A program made the position numbers and the translations under genes. Below the pieces are notes generated by a model. The model did no database searches and was not told the origin of the DNA. It was given only the letters and a program-made list of their open reading frames with translations. This document shows positions 16,598-24,242 of a stretch of 64,000 bases of DNA, piece after piece (the stretch's first letter is position 1; every line of letters starts with the position of its first letter). The DNA lies in the IMG/VR virus record IMGVR_UViG_3300017773_000002, positions 1 through 64,000 of that record, one strand, 5' to 3'. This DNA is from a virus.

Positions 16598-17452
16598 ATG
16601 AAGAGAAACAAAAAGTTGTTAGGGTTGGTTGTCAGTCTTATCATGACTAATGCCTATGCTGGCGACGCTAACGACAATGAGATTTTTATTGCACAGAGTG
16701 GTGATAATGTTGAGTTGACTATACAACAAATCGGTGCTGGTAACAAATATGGTGGAGATGATTTCACTGGTACATCTATTGATATGACCATGACAATTTC
16801 CAACTCGTACTTAGATTTAAAACAGGATGGTGACTACAACAAAATGTTTGGTACTATCGTAACTACTGGTTCGACTATCAACAATTTCACTGTAGGTAAC
16901 TACAACATATGGAATCAGAAGATAGGTGTTGCTAATGATGCAGATACACTAACTATAGATTCTGCTATAACGGGTAATACTAACACAGTTATTCTAAGAG
17001 CTGGTAATGCGGATGATGTTTATAACATATCCACCCCTCTCTGGAATCAGTCTAACGCAGAACAATTTTGGACAGTTAGTGGAAGTACTTGGTCTAGGAC
17101 AAATAGTGGTCAAACTGCATACTGGGGAACTTGGGATCCTACTGAAGGTACAGCTGATACTTTAGATATGGATCTAGATGTTACTGGTTCGGATAACACA
17201 TTGAATGTTTTCTTCAATTCAGACAACGCCACTTGGAACTGGGATGTTACTGGATCTAATAACTGGATTCAGACAAGTATGGAAGACGGTTCGGATAACA
17301 GACAAACGGTCGGTGTGACTGGTGATTATAACTTTGTTTTCGTGGGTCAGAATACTGGTTCCACAACTGGAGTTACTAACAATGCAATACTCGATGCGAC
17401 GTTTGCTACCACTCATTCAGATATTAATATTATTCAGTCTGACGCTAACTAA
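16598..17452 (+). CDS. Secreted curlin-repeat-like protein 1
   Basis: A 284-residue protein with a signal peptide (MKRNKKLLGLVVSLIMTNAYA). The mature start NEIFIAQSGDNVELTIQQIG has curlin-like Q-x-G-x-x-N spacing, and the rest is rich in N, D, T, G, S and W with recurring 'GxxNxWNQxxG' and 'TGSxN' units. The composition and position after csgG suggest a CsgA/CsgB-like amyloid substrate, though repeats are more degenerate and Trp-rich than in enteric CsgA. Its mature N-terminus is nearly the same as that of the second curlin-like gene. AAAGGGAG supports ATG 16598. Its 3' end overlaps the next gene's signal peptide in another frame. Confidence 0.75.
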   Translation: MKRNKKLLGLVVSLIMTNAYAGDANDNEIFIAQSGDNVELTIQQIGAGNKYGGDDFTGTSIDMTMTISNSYLDLKQDGDYNKMFGTIVTTGSTINNFTVGNYNIWNQKIGVANDADTLTIDSAITGNTNTVILRAGNADDVYNISTPLWNQSNAEQFWTVSGSTWSRTNSGQTAYWGTWDPTEGTADTLDMDLDVTGSDNTLNVFFNSDNATWNWDVTGSNNWIQTSMEDGSDNRQTVGVTGDYNFVFVGQNTGSTTGVTNNAILDATFATTHSDINIIQSDAN

Positions 17453-18536
17453 TATATCTCTGGGATCTACCGATCCTATTGGTGATATAGTAGAAAGAAA
17501 TGGAGTTGCCTCACTAGTTCGAAAGGGTGGTGAGGAACTCTCTGTTTCTGAAAAAAATGTCCCAGAAATAAAATTGTTGGATACTGCGGTAACAGGTAAT
17601 GGAAGAATGCTCATTCAGTTTAAGGATGAGGAAGAACTTTCATTGATAGAACACACAAAAATATATATTGACGAGGCATATTACGATCCTGATCCATCCA
17701 AGTCTAGGATGGCTATCCGCATGGCTCAAGGTACCGCAAGATTTACTTCTGGACGCGGTAAAAGAATAAAAAAATCTAATATAAACCTCACTACTCCCAC
17801 CGCACAGATCGCAGTTCTTGGGACAGACTTCACCACCACTATCGATGAGATCGGAAGATCTCTTATAATATTATTGCCTGACGAAAAGACTGGTAAGTCT
17901 TCTGGAAAGATAATGATAAGCAATAATGGTGGAACAACTTTATTGGAAGAACCTTATCAAGCTTCTGTGGTGTCCTCCTATGATACTGCTCCGACAAAAC
18001 CAGTCGTCTTGTCAGGAATCAACACCACTATGATTAGTAATATATTCATCATAGTAGAACCGAAAGAAATTGAAGAGGTAAAAAGGGAAGAGGGATTGTC
18101 TTCTGAAAATTCTTCGGACAATATATTAGATGTAGATTTTCTAGAGTTCAATGAACTTGAAAATGATTACTTAGAATATGATGATCTAGAATTTACTGAA
18201 CTGGATATTGATTATCTAGATGTAGATTTTCTCCAAGATGTCTTAGATATTATTGCTGACTTGGATAAGATGACAGGACTAGATAAAGATAAACTAAATA
18301 CAGGAATAGATCTTACCGGAACCACATTAGGTTTTAATGTCGACACTCAGTACAACACTATACTCGACACTGGTCTAGGAACTGTAAAATTTTATAGAAA
18401 CATTGATGGTATAATAAGCCTTACATTGTTAATGTCTCAGAACGCAACCATAAGAACTATATCTAATCAGAAAGAATCTGAAATAGTTTTGGGTGACGGA
18501 CAGAGTGTTATTATAAACATCACTCAGGTTAATTAA
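17394..18536 (+). CDS. Secreted FecR-domain protein with acidic pentapeptide repeat
   Basis: FecR domains are periplasmic sensor/scaffold domains. From ATG 17394 the protein has 380 residues and a typical signal peptide (MRRLLPLIQILILFSLTLTN); ATG 17382 is an alternative with a better-placed GGAG. The signal peptide is encoded inside the last 59 nt of the curlin-like gene, in another frame. The FecR core follows (IGDIVERNGVASLVRKG, TAVTGNGRMLIQFKDEEELSL, MAQGTARFTSG, TPTAQIAVLGTDFTTTI). Codons 18129-18233 give seven perfect five-residue repeats (DVDFL, EFNEL, ENDYL, EYDDL, EFTEL, DIDYL, DVDFL). It lies two genes upstream of a CHASE2-adenylate cyclase, a known bacterial pairing. Confidence 0.8.
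   Translation: MRRLLPLIQILILFSLTLTNISLGSTDPIGDIVERNGVASLVRKGGEELSVSEKNVPEIKLLDTAVTGNGRMLIQFKDEEELSLIEHTKIYIDEAYYDPDPSKSRMAIRMAQGTARFTSGRGKRIKKSNINLTTPTAQIAVLGTDFTTTIDEIGRSLIILLPDEKTGKSSGKIMISNNGGTTLLEEPYQASVVSSYDTAPTKPVVLSGINTTMISNIFIIVEPKEIEEVKREEGLSSENSSDNILDVDFLEFNELENDYLEYDDLEFTELDIDYLDVDFLQDVLDIIADLDKMTGLDKDKLNTGIDLTGTTLGFNVDTQYNTILDTGLGTVKFYRNIDGIISLTLLMSQNATIRTISNQKESEIVLGDGQSVIINITQVN
18129..18233 (+). repeat. Seven tandem 15-bp coding repeats (acidic pentapeptide)
   Basis: Period of exactly five codons with Leu at every fifth position, and Asp/Glu/aromatic elsewhere. It may form a short acidic beta-solenoid or a calcium-binding surface. Confidence 0.85.
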
Positions 18537-18537
18537 T

Positions 18538-19287
18538 ATGAAAAACATATTCTTTATAATTATAATGTTTAGTATCGAATTGTGCGCTGATAATGAGATA
18601 TATATCAATCAGTCCGGTGATAACCTTAACTTAAAAATAAGACAATTTGGTGACAACAACAAAGTCGATACTGCGATGAGTGGATACCAACTAACTATGG
18701 ATGTCCTTCAAGAAGGAAATAGAAATGAGTTGTTGAAGTCTGGGTCAGGAATATCTGGAGATGGAAATTCTATTACCACACAACAATGGAATAACACGAC
18801 TAGTTCTGATGTAAATAAGATGTACATTGATGTTAACGGAAATAATAATACCGTAAATGTAGGTCAAGGATGTAAATTTGCTGGAGGAATGTCAGACACA
18901 TCTTGTGATAGGGATACCCATGAGGATGCTGGACATACACTTTATGTTGATATTCAAGGTGGTAGTAATACTATCAAGGGCGGTCAGAAATCTGGTACAG
19001 CTAACCCCGATCACAACTTGTCCATAGATGTTGATTCTGATAGTAATGATGTCTTTTACACACAAGCTGGAAGTGGAGAAAAAAATCTAACACTTAATAT
19101 AGATAATGATTCTAATGATGTTACGGTCAACCAATTGTATGGAACTCATACGGCTAATGTGACTTTAGATGGTTCAGACCCAACCACATTAAATCTTACA
19201 CAACAAGGTAGTGGCGTTATGAACTACACCTTAACACAGAACTGCGTAACTTTGGGCGGTTGCACAATTACGGTAACACAACAATGA
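18538..19287 (+). CDS. Secreted curlin-repeat-like protein 2
   Basis: A 249-residue protein with a signal peptide (MKNIFFIIIMFSIELCA) and a mature start DNEIYINQSGDNLNLKIRQFGDNNK that parallels curlin-like protein 1. It has more regular Q-x-G-x-x-N curlin units (INQSGDN, IRQFGDNN, VLQEGNRN, TQQW, LTQQGSG) and D/N-rich strands (IDVDSDSNDV, LNIDNDSNDV). Four Cys occur in two pairs (GQGCKFAGGMSDTSCD and QNCVTLGGC), unusual for curlins and suggesting disulphides. One such protein may nucleate and the other polymerise, as CsgB and CsgA do; which is which cannot be told. It overlaps the next small gene by 4 nt. Confidence 0.75.
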   Translation: MKNIFFIIIMFSIELCADNEIYINQSGDNLNLKIRQFGDNNKVDTAMSGYQLTMDVLQEGNRNELLKSGSGISGDGNSITTQQWNNTTSSDVNKMYIDVNGNNNTVNVGQGCKFAGGMSDTSCDRDTHEDAGHTLYVDIQGGSNTIKGGQKSGTANPDHNLSIDVDSDSNDVFYTQAGSGEKNLTLNIDNDSNDVTVNQLYGTHTANVTLDGSDPTTLNLTQQGSGVMNYTLTQNCVTLGGCTITVTQQ

Positions 19288-19451
19288 AAAAATATTGGCA
19301 GATATGGAAACATTCCTTGGGAGCATTCGATGAAGAGGATGGCTACAACCCAGATTCCGAGAATGCTATAGCGATAATAAGAACTGTCATAGTAGGAATA
19401 AATATTCTCTGTGGCATATTGATAATGGCCAATATCCTAAAGGACTGGTAG
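19284..19451 (+). CDS. Small single-pass membrane protein of the cassette
   Basis: A 55-residue protein from ATG 19284, overlapping the curlin-like stop by 4 nt. A polar N-terminus (MKKYWQIWKHSLGAFDEEDGYN) is followed by a membrane helix (about 30-51, IIRTVIVGINILCGILIMANIL). It lies 4 nt before the adenylate cyclase gene, so it may be a membrane partner of the cyclase. No family recognised. Confidence 0.6.
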   Translation: MKKYWQIWKHSLGAFDEEDGYNPDSENAIAIIRTVIVGINILCGILIMANILKDW

Positions 19452-19455
19452 TACA

Positions 19456-21276
19456 ATGTATAATTGGAAAGTTGTTATCATAACAATACTTCTATTATGT
19501 ACAGTAAGAGTAATGGACCCCAAGTTAGTCGAACAATTCCGACTAAATTATTTTGATTCTCTTCAGTCATATCAAGAACCTATACAATCTGACAACATAG
19601 TCATTGTCGATATCGACGAGAAGGCTTTAGATAAGTACGGTCAGTTTCCATTTAGTCGAGACATATATGCAGACTGGTTAATGTCTTCTCCAGAGAATAG
19701 TGCCTATGTTTTCAATATGGGTTTTACTGAAAAGGATAGGTTCGGTGGGGATGAAAAACTTATATCTTCTATGTCTAATAGGGATGTCATCTTATCCTCA
19801 TTAACAACAAATCAGTTAGAGAGCAACGAGGCGCCTCCTAGGGGGTTCGGCAAACTCGGTAATGGAAATCCTTCTGACTGGTTGTATTCCTACAACGGAA
19901 TAAGAAATCCTATAATGGGAAAGGACTCTGCCGGAGTCGGAACTGTTACTGTCGCCCCTTCTGTAGATGGTATTGTTAGGGAGTCTCCTTTAGCAGTACT
20001 ATCTAACGACCACCTCTATCCTTCTGTTGCTTTAGAGATACTTCGTGTCTGGGAGTTCCAACCCAACCTTGCAATAAAAATAAAAGAAGCTGGAGTGGAG
20101 TGGGTGAGAATGGGTTCACTTCCTCCTATGTACACCACACCAAACTCAAATGTACAAATAGCCTATTGGAACACCTACGAAAGAGTATCCTTTGGAGACC
20201 CTCTACCAGACGAAAAAATAATCATACTGGGTTTGAGCGCCGGAGGATTAGTCAATCCTGTAGCAACTCCTACGGGTGCTATGTTGCCCCATGATATCCA
20301 AGCACACCTAATATCTACTGTGGTGAACGGTATTCAAATACAAAGGCCTTGGTATGCAGATCAGTTAGAAATACTAGTCATCATTATGTCTTCATTTCTT
20401 ATCCTTCTCATAGTCTACAAAACACCGACATGGTTTTCTGCTCTCGGTTCATTAGGAATAATGTCTAGTTGGGTTGCTGTGGGTCATTACTATTGGATGG
20501 AATCTCTTATACTACTGGATGTATTGTATCCGGTGATGTCATCCTTTATAGTATTTGCGCATTCTTCTTTTAATAGATTCTATGTTACTTTCCAACTCAA
20601 AGAGCAGATAAAGAAACAGTTTGGAACTTATCTATCTCCAGACATGGTCTATATGCTTCAGAAGGATCCTTCACTCCTAAAACTTGGAGGAGAGAAGAAA
20701 GAGATGTCCTTTCTTTTTATGGACATATGTGGATTTACTCCTATCAGTGAACACTATAAAAATAAAGACGACCCTGAAGGATTAGTAGAGTTGGTAAATG
20801 AATTCTTAGACGCTATGACAAAAATTATATTATCTAATGGAGGAACTATTGACAAGTATATGGGGGACTGCATAATGGCATTTTGGAATGCACCATTGCC
20901 CTGTGAAAACCATGCTGAAATGGCAGTTAAATCAGCTATTGAAATAGAAGAAAAAACAAATGAACTTAAAGGGATCTATAAAGCCCGCGGCCTTCCTGAC
21001 ATTAATGTTGGTACTGGGATTAACACCGGCGATTGTATTGTTGGCAACATGGGTAGTGAATCCAGATTTGACTATTCGGTTATTGGAGATGCGGTCAACT
21101 TGGCAGCTAGACTAGAAGCTACGGCAGCACGAGGAGATTACTTAGAACATAAGACTATTATATCTAGTTATACACAAGAACAACTGAGTGATAGTTTTAG
21201 ATGTCAAGAAATAGGAAACATAAAGGTTAAAGGTAAGGAAGAACTAATAACCATTTATAAACCCAAACTTATATAA
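19456..21276 (+). CDS. CHASE2-domain adenylate cyclase (class III)
   Basis: Membrane receptor cyclase of 606 residues. An N-terminal membrane helix (5-18) precedes a periplasmic CHASE2 domain (about 25-300, with IVIVDIDEKALDKYGQFPFSRDIYA). Three membrane helices follow (about 303-370), then a cytoplasmic class III cyclase (415-603). Catalytic residues are complete: metal Asp423 (FMDICGF) and Asp471 (YMGDCIMAFW), purine-binding Lys467 and Asp545, and transition-state Asn548 and Arg552 (DAVNLAARLEA). The Lys/Asp pair indicates ATP, so cAMP is the expected product. It is the last gene of the curli cassette. Phage genomes rarely carry an intact receptor cyclase. No truncation is seen. Confidence 0.93.
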   Translation: MYNWKVVIITILLLCTVRVMDPKLVEQFRLNYFDSLQSYQEPIQSDNIVIVDIDEKALDKYGQFPFSRDIYADWLMSSPENSAYVFNMGFTEKDRFGGDEKLISSMSNRDVILSSLTTNQLESNEAPPRGFGKLGNGNPSDWLYSYNGIRNPIMGKDSAGVGTVTVAPSVDGIVRESPLAVLSNDHLYPSVALEILRVWEFQPNLAIKIKEAGVEWVRMGSLPPMYTTPNSNVQIAYWNTYERVSFGDPLPDEKIIILGLSAGGLVNPVATPTGAMLPHDIQAHLISTVVNGIQIQRPWYADQLEILVIIMSSFLILLIVYKTPTWFSALGSLGIMSSWVAVGHYYWMESLILLDVLYPVMSSFIVFAHSSFNRFYVTFQLKEQIKKQFGTYLSPDMVYMLQKDPSLLKLGGEKKEMSFLFMDICGFTPISEHYKNKDDPEGLVELVNEFLDAMTKIILSNGGTIDKYMGDCIMAFWNAPLPCENHAEMAVKSAIEIEEKTNELKGIYKARGLPDINVGTGINTGDCIVGNMGSESRFDYSVIGDAVNLAARLEATAARGDYLEHKTIISSYTQEQLSDSFRCQEIGNIKVKGKEELITIYKPKLI

Positions 21277-21279
21277 ATA
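21272..21279 (+). promoter_or_regulatory. Possible late promoter box (TATAAATA)
   Basis: Exact box overlapping the stop region of the cyclase gene and lying 12 nt before an early promoter, so the next operon may be served by both phases. Confidence 0.45.
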
Positions 21280-21290
21280 ATAAATAGTAT

Positions 21291-21319
21291 TTGACAAACA
21301 CATATTTCTGTGTTATAAT
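21291..21319 (+). promoter_or_regulatory. sigma70-type early promoter
   Basis: TTGACA (21291-21296), 17-nt spacer, TATAAT (21314-21319). It drives the operon starting at 21356; GGAG precedes that ATG. Confidence 0.88.
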
Positions 21320-21355
21320 AAGCAAACTGCCACTCTGGAATATAGGAGAAGAAAA

Positions 21356-21607
21356 ATGAGTAATGATATAGTAGTTATGGTAATCTTTTTTTCGGTTATC
21401 GGTGTTTTATTTTGGTTATCTAATAAGGATAAAAAAGTAAAAACAAAACCAATGAACAAAAAAGAATTGGACGAAAAGTATTCTGAACTTTCAAAGATGA
21501 AAGTTAGCGAACTAAAAACTTTCGTTCTTGAGTCAGGAACTTCAGAAAAACTTCCTACTAAAAAGAAAGATCTAATTGAAGCAGCTATTAAAACCTTGGA
21601 AAAATAA
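21356..21607 (+). CDS. Membrane-anchored SAP-like small protein
   Basis: An 83-residue protein with an N-terminal membrane helix (about 4-22, DIVVMVIFFSVIGVLFWL), a basic linker and a C-terminal SAP-like helix-extended-helix (MKVSELKTFVLESG...LPTKKKDLIEAAIKTL). SAP motifs bind DNA or act as small scaffolds. A second protein of the same design is encoded at 38570. Membrane tethering of phage DNA is one idea; it is inference. Confidence 0.7.
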   Translation: MSNDIVVMVIFFSVIGVLFWLSNKDKKVKTKPMNKKELDEKYSELSKMKVSELKTFVLESGTSEKLPTKKKDLIEAAIKTLEK

Positions 21608-21610
21608 ATC

Positions 21611-22306
21611 GTGAAAAAGTTTAAACAATTCTGTGAGGAACTGGAACATCTCGAAGAAGGTGTAAATGATCCCGCTATATTTAAAGCGGTGTTCCTTGCT
21701 GGAGGGCCGGGTTCAGGTAAATCTTTTATTGTCGGAAAGACTGCTCTAACTTCATTTGGTTTTCGTGTAATAAATTCGGATGACGCTTTTGAGAATGCGA
21801 TGAAGAAGGCTGGAATGGAGATGAGTCCGGATAATATATTTTCTGTAAAGGGCCAAGAACTCAGAGGAAAGGCTTCAGATCTTACAGCAACTAAGAAAGA
21901 GATGTATCTCAAAGGTCGTCTTGGTATTGTTATCGATGGCACAGGTAAGGATGCTGATAAGATGTTAAAACAGAAGAAAGAACTTGAAAAAATGGGTTAC
22001 GAAACTGCCATCATTATTGTTAATACTAATCTTGATACAGCTGTAGATCGTGATGCACAACGTAAAAGATCTATCGGTAAAAAAATGTTGTCTCCTATGT
22101 GGCAGGCTGTACAAGATAATATTGGAAAGTTTCAACAGATGTTTGGAAAATCTAACACATACATAGTTGATAATAGTGATGGAAAAGATTTTAAGAAAGA
22201 AACTATGGCAGCATATAAAGGTGTGGGACAATGGTCAAAGAAACCTCCATCATCTAGACTTGCTAAGAAATGGGTATCACAAGAAAAGAAAAATAAGACT
22301 AGATAA
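21611..22306 (+). CDS. Zeta-toxin-like P-loop kinase with capsid-targeting-like N-terminus
   Basis: A 231-residue P-loop protein starting at GTG 21611. Walker A AGGPGSGKS lies at about 31-39, followed by a VINSDDAFE strand, GRLGIVIDGTGKDADK (Walker B-like) and VDRDAQRKRS, as in zeta-toxin/polynucleotide-kinase-like enzymes. The first residues MKKFKQFCEELEHLEEG match the 'MKxFxxF...E' leader shared by seven proteins here and resemble the T4 capsid-targeting sequence. If so, the kinase would be packaged and injected. The nucleic-acid or small-molecule substrate is unknown. No antitoxin is adjacent. Confidence 0.75.
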   Translation: MKKFKQFCEELEHLEEGVNDPAIFKAVFLAGGPGSGKSFIVGKTALTSFGFRVINSDDAFENAMKKAGMEMSPDNIFSVKGQELRGKASDLTATKKEMYLKGRLGIVIDGTGKDADKMLKQKKELEKMGYETAIIIVNTNLDTAVDRDAQRKRSIGKKMLSPMWQAVQDNIGKFQQMFGKSNTYIVDNSDGKDFKKETMAAYKGVGQWSKKPPSSRLAKKWVSQEKKNKTR

Positions 22307-22322
22307 TTAAGGAATATATATT

Positions 22323-22502
22323 ATGAAAGAATGGAGTATTGACATCAAGGAAGACCGAAAGGTTTTTGTTGACGGAGATAAACTTGATACTTACGGAATA
22401 AAACTGGAAAGAGAGATAAGACTCTTATCTAATAAGGGTCCTAGGTATAGCAAAAAACTTAATCGACTTAAGAAGTTGCTTAAATTTCATAAAGGATTGT
22501 AG
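22323..22502 (+). CDS. Small basic hypothetical protein
   Basis: A 59-residue protein with AAGGA upstream of ATG 22323. The C-terminal half is rich in Lys/Arg/Leu (KLERELRLL-type helix, KKLNRLKKLLKFHKG). It may bind nucleic acid or membranes. It ends 2 nt before the next gene. Confidence 0.6.
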   Translation: MKEWSIDIKEDRKVFVDGDKLDTYGIKLEREIRLLSNKGPRYSKKLNRLKKLLKFHKGL

Positions 22503-22504
22503 TT

Positions 22505-22786
22505 ATGTGGGAAAATATTGAACGTATGTTTGGTGACACTTTGTGGATCTACACCGCTATAGGTGGAAGTATTCTAGGTGCATTGTTTATTGCTTACATG
22601 AGAGACACTAAGGTTGCTATGTGGGCATTTGGTAAGTGGGACACTCTAATAGATAGTTTAGTTGAGAAGTATGAATGGACTTGGTTAACCCAAGATCCCA
22701 ATGCTTGGAAGAAAGTAAATCCCAATATTGCCAGAAAAATAGATCAACTAGAAGCTAGAATTATAGAATTGGAGAAAGAACTATGA
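22505..22786 (+). CDS. Single-pass membrane protein with C-terminal helix
   Basis: A 93-residue protein with a membrane segment at about 13-31 (LWIYTAIGGSILGALFIAY), a tryptophan-rich middle (KYEWTWLTQDPNAWKKV) and a terminal coiled-coil (RKIDQLEARIIELEKEL). Overlaps the lipase gene by 4 nt. A holin or lipase partner is possible. Confidence 0.65.
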   Translation: MWENIERMFGDTLWIYTAIGGSILGALFIAYMRDTKVAMWAFGKWDTLIDSLVEKYEWTWLTQDPNAWKKVNPNIARKIDQLEARIIELEKEL

Positions 22787-23553
22787 GTATATTATTAAAC
22801 AATGTCCGAGAGAGAAGTTCTCTGTTCGCAAAACTTAGTGCTATCGCTTACCTACCTTTGAAGGAAGCTAAAAAAGAATCTAAGAAACTTGGTTTTACTC
22901 AAGTAGAATTTTATGATAAGGATGGTGCTCAGGCATATCGTTTTCAGAATAAAAAAGATTTGGTTATTGCTTGTAGGGGAACGCAACCCACAGAGTTTAA
23001 TGATATTAGTGCTGATCTTAAAGCAATACCTGTTATTTCCGAAACTATAAGTAGGGTTCACCGAGGATTTAAAGGAGAGGTGGATGAACTCTGGCCTATG
23101 ATAAAAGAAGATCTAGTACCTAAAGTTTTCGCAAAGAGAACTTTGTGGGTGACTGGTCATAGTCTGGGTGCTGCAATGGCAACTATCATAGCTGCAAGAT
23201 GTACTTTGGACGAGGATATGCCCAATGTTGAGGAACTTTATACATACGGTTCCCCTAGAGTTGGTTGGAGAAGATACTGTCAAAGTCTTCCGGTAAAACA
23301 TTACCGATGGAGAAATAATAACGATATTGTTACTACGGTTCCTTTGGTATTGATGGGTTATACTCATCATGGAGATTCTTGTTATATCAATGCCTATGGA
23401 CAGGTTCGTGATCTAACTACTTGGCAAAGAGTCAAGGACAAGTTGAGAGGAATGTGGATGGGTATTAAGGTTGGTCGCATTGATAATTTTAGTGACCATA
23501 ACATTGGTGCTTATATTGAGCATCTGGATAATTGGATAGAAGAGGATAAATAA
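22783..23553 (+). CDS. Class 3 lipase (alpha/beta hydrolase)
   Basis: A 256-residue lipase with the nucleophile elbow TGHSLGAAMA (Ser127), Asp181 in NNNDIVTTVP and His239 in NFSDHNIGAYIEHL: an intact Ser-Asp-His triad. LVIACRGTQPTEFNDISADL carries the oxyanion region. No signal peptide is present, so it acts in the cytoplasm unless exported through a holin-like route, perhaps on host phospholipids late in infection. Lipases of this class recur in marine T4-likes. It overlaps a small membrane-protein gene upstream by 4 nt and is followed immediately by another. Confidence 0.88.
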   Translation: MSILLNNVRERSSLFAKLSAIAYLPLKEAKKESKKLGFTQVEFYDKDGAQAYRFQNKKDLVIACRGTQPTEFNDISADLKAIPVISETISRVHRGFKGEVDELWPMIKEDLVPKVFAKRTLWVTGHSLGAAMATIIAARCTLDEDMPNVEELYTYGSPRVGWRRYCQSLPVKHYRWRNNNDIVTTVPLVLMGYTHHGDSCYINAYGQVRDLTTWQRVKDKLRGMWMGIKVGRIDNFSDHNIGAYIEHLDNWIEEDK

Positions 23554-23718
23554 ATGTCATACTTAAAAAAGTTAATGGGTGAAAGAACATCTTGGGACGG
23601 AATCACTTTGGTTGGTATCTGCGGATCGGTTATTTTGTTTGGTGGTATCGCTAAACTTATCGCTTGGGTAGGCCTTGGTTACGGTCTTTGGACATTGTTT
23701 AAGTCTGAAGATAAATAA
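23554..23718 (+). CDS. Small two-helix membrane protein
   Basis: A 54-residue protein starting directly after the lipase stop. One or two hydrophobic stretches (ITLVGICGSVILFGGIAKLIAW and VGLGYGLWTLF) cover most of it. The N-terminus (MSYLKKLMGERTSWDG) resembles short membrane proteins of cyanomyophages. Function unknown. Confidence 0.65.
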   Translation: MSYLKKLMGERTSWDGITLVGICGSVILFGGIAKLIAWVGLGYGLWTLFKSEDK

Positions 23719-23729
23719 AAAAAAAAGAC

Positions 23730-23758
23730 TTGACATTCCTCTCAGTATGTGGTAAAAT
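23730..23758 (+). promoter_or_regulatory. sigma70-type early promoter
   Basis: TTGACA (23730-23735), 17-nt spacer, TAAAAT (23753-23758). It precedes the metallopeptidase gene at 23786. Confidence 0.8.
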
Positions 23759-23785
23759 GTCTACTTACTACTGAGAGATGTTCAT

Positions 23786-24181
23786 ATGAATTTGTTATAT
23801 ATTTCAGGTCGTATTAAAAACAAAAAACGTGTGGAATCTTACATCCATGCATTATCTAAAGAGTTAGGTATTCACCGACTCCGAACAAAAACAATTACTG
23901 TTACATTTAAAAATGAATTGGATTCCGATGCCCAAGGATATTGTCTGGGTGATAGAGAAGAAGTTGAAATTGATATTGCAAGAAACAGTTGTGGTAATCC
24001 ATTGGATATGGAATCCATGATGAAAACCTTAGCTCATGAGATGGTTCATGCAAAGCAATGGTTGAGAGGAGAAATAAACGATCAAGGTGATACTTGGAAA
24101 GGTATGGAGACTAGTGGAGAAGAACCTTGGGAAGTTGAAGCATACGATCTTGAAGATAGTCTCTATGAAAAATGTTGGTAA
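23786..24181 (+). CDS. SprT-like zinc metallopeptidase, small
   Basis: A 131-residue protein with the zinc-binding HEMVH (His84, Glu85, His88) and a later PWEVEAYDLED helix that could supply the third ligand (Glu near 116). The order fits SprT/WSS1-like or minimal gluzincin proteases. Host SprT-type proteases act on DNA-protein crosslinks; a phage version might remove host proteins from DNA. It has its own early promoter. A second, larger HExxH protein is encoded 1.3 kb downstream. Confidence 0.75.
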   Translation: MNLLYISGRIKNKKRVESYIHALSKELGIHRLRTKTITVTFKNELDSDAQGYCLGDREEVEIDIARNSCGNPLDMESMMKTLAHEMVHAKQWLRGEINDQGDTWKGMETSGEEPWEVEAYDLEDSLYEKCW

Positions 24182-24187
24182 AATAGG

Positions 24188-24216
24188 TTGACAATACTTG
24201 TTTAATCTGTTATAAT
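24188..24216 (+). promoter_or_regulatory. sigma70-type early promoter with palindrome
   Basis: TTGACA (24188-24193), 17-nt spacer, TATAAT (24211-24216). The near-palindrome TAATAC-TT-GTATTG spans 24213-24226. AAGGAGAAGG precedes the ATG at 24243. Confidence 0.88.
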
Positions 24217-24242
24217 ACTTGTATTGATAATAAGGAGAAGGT

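Noticed and set aside
17322-17393. GTG-started longer form of the FecR protein
   Set aside because: The extra 24 residues overlap the curlin-like gene and push the signal peptide inward; ATG 17394 or 17382 gives a normal signal peptide.
21313-21942. 209-residue antisense frame near 21.3-21.9 kb
   Set aside because: It overlaps two well-supported plus-strand genes, including a P-loop kinase.
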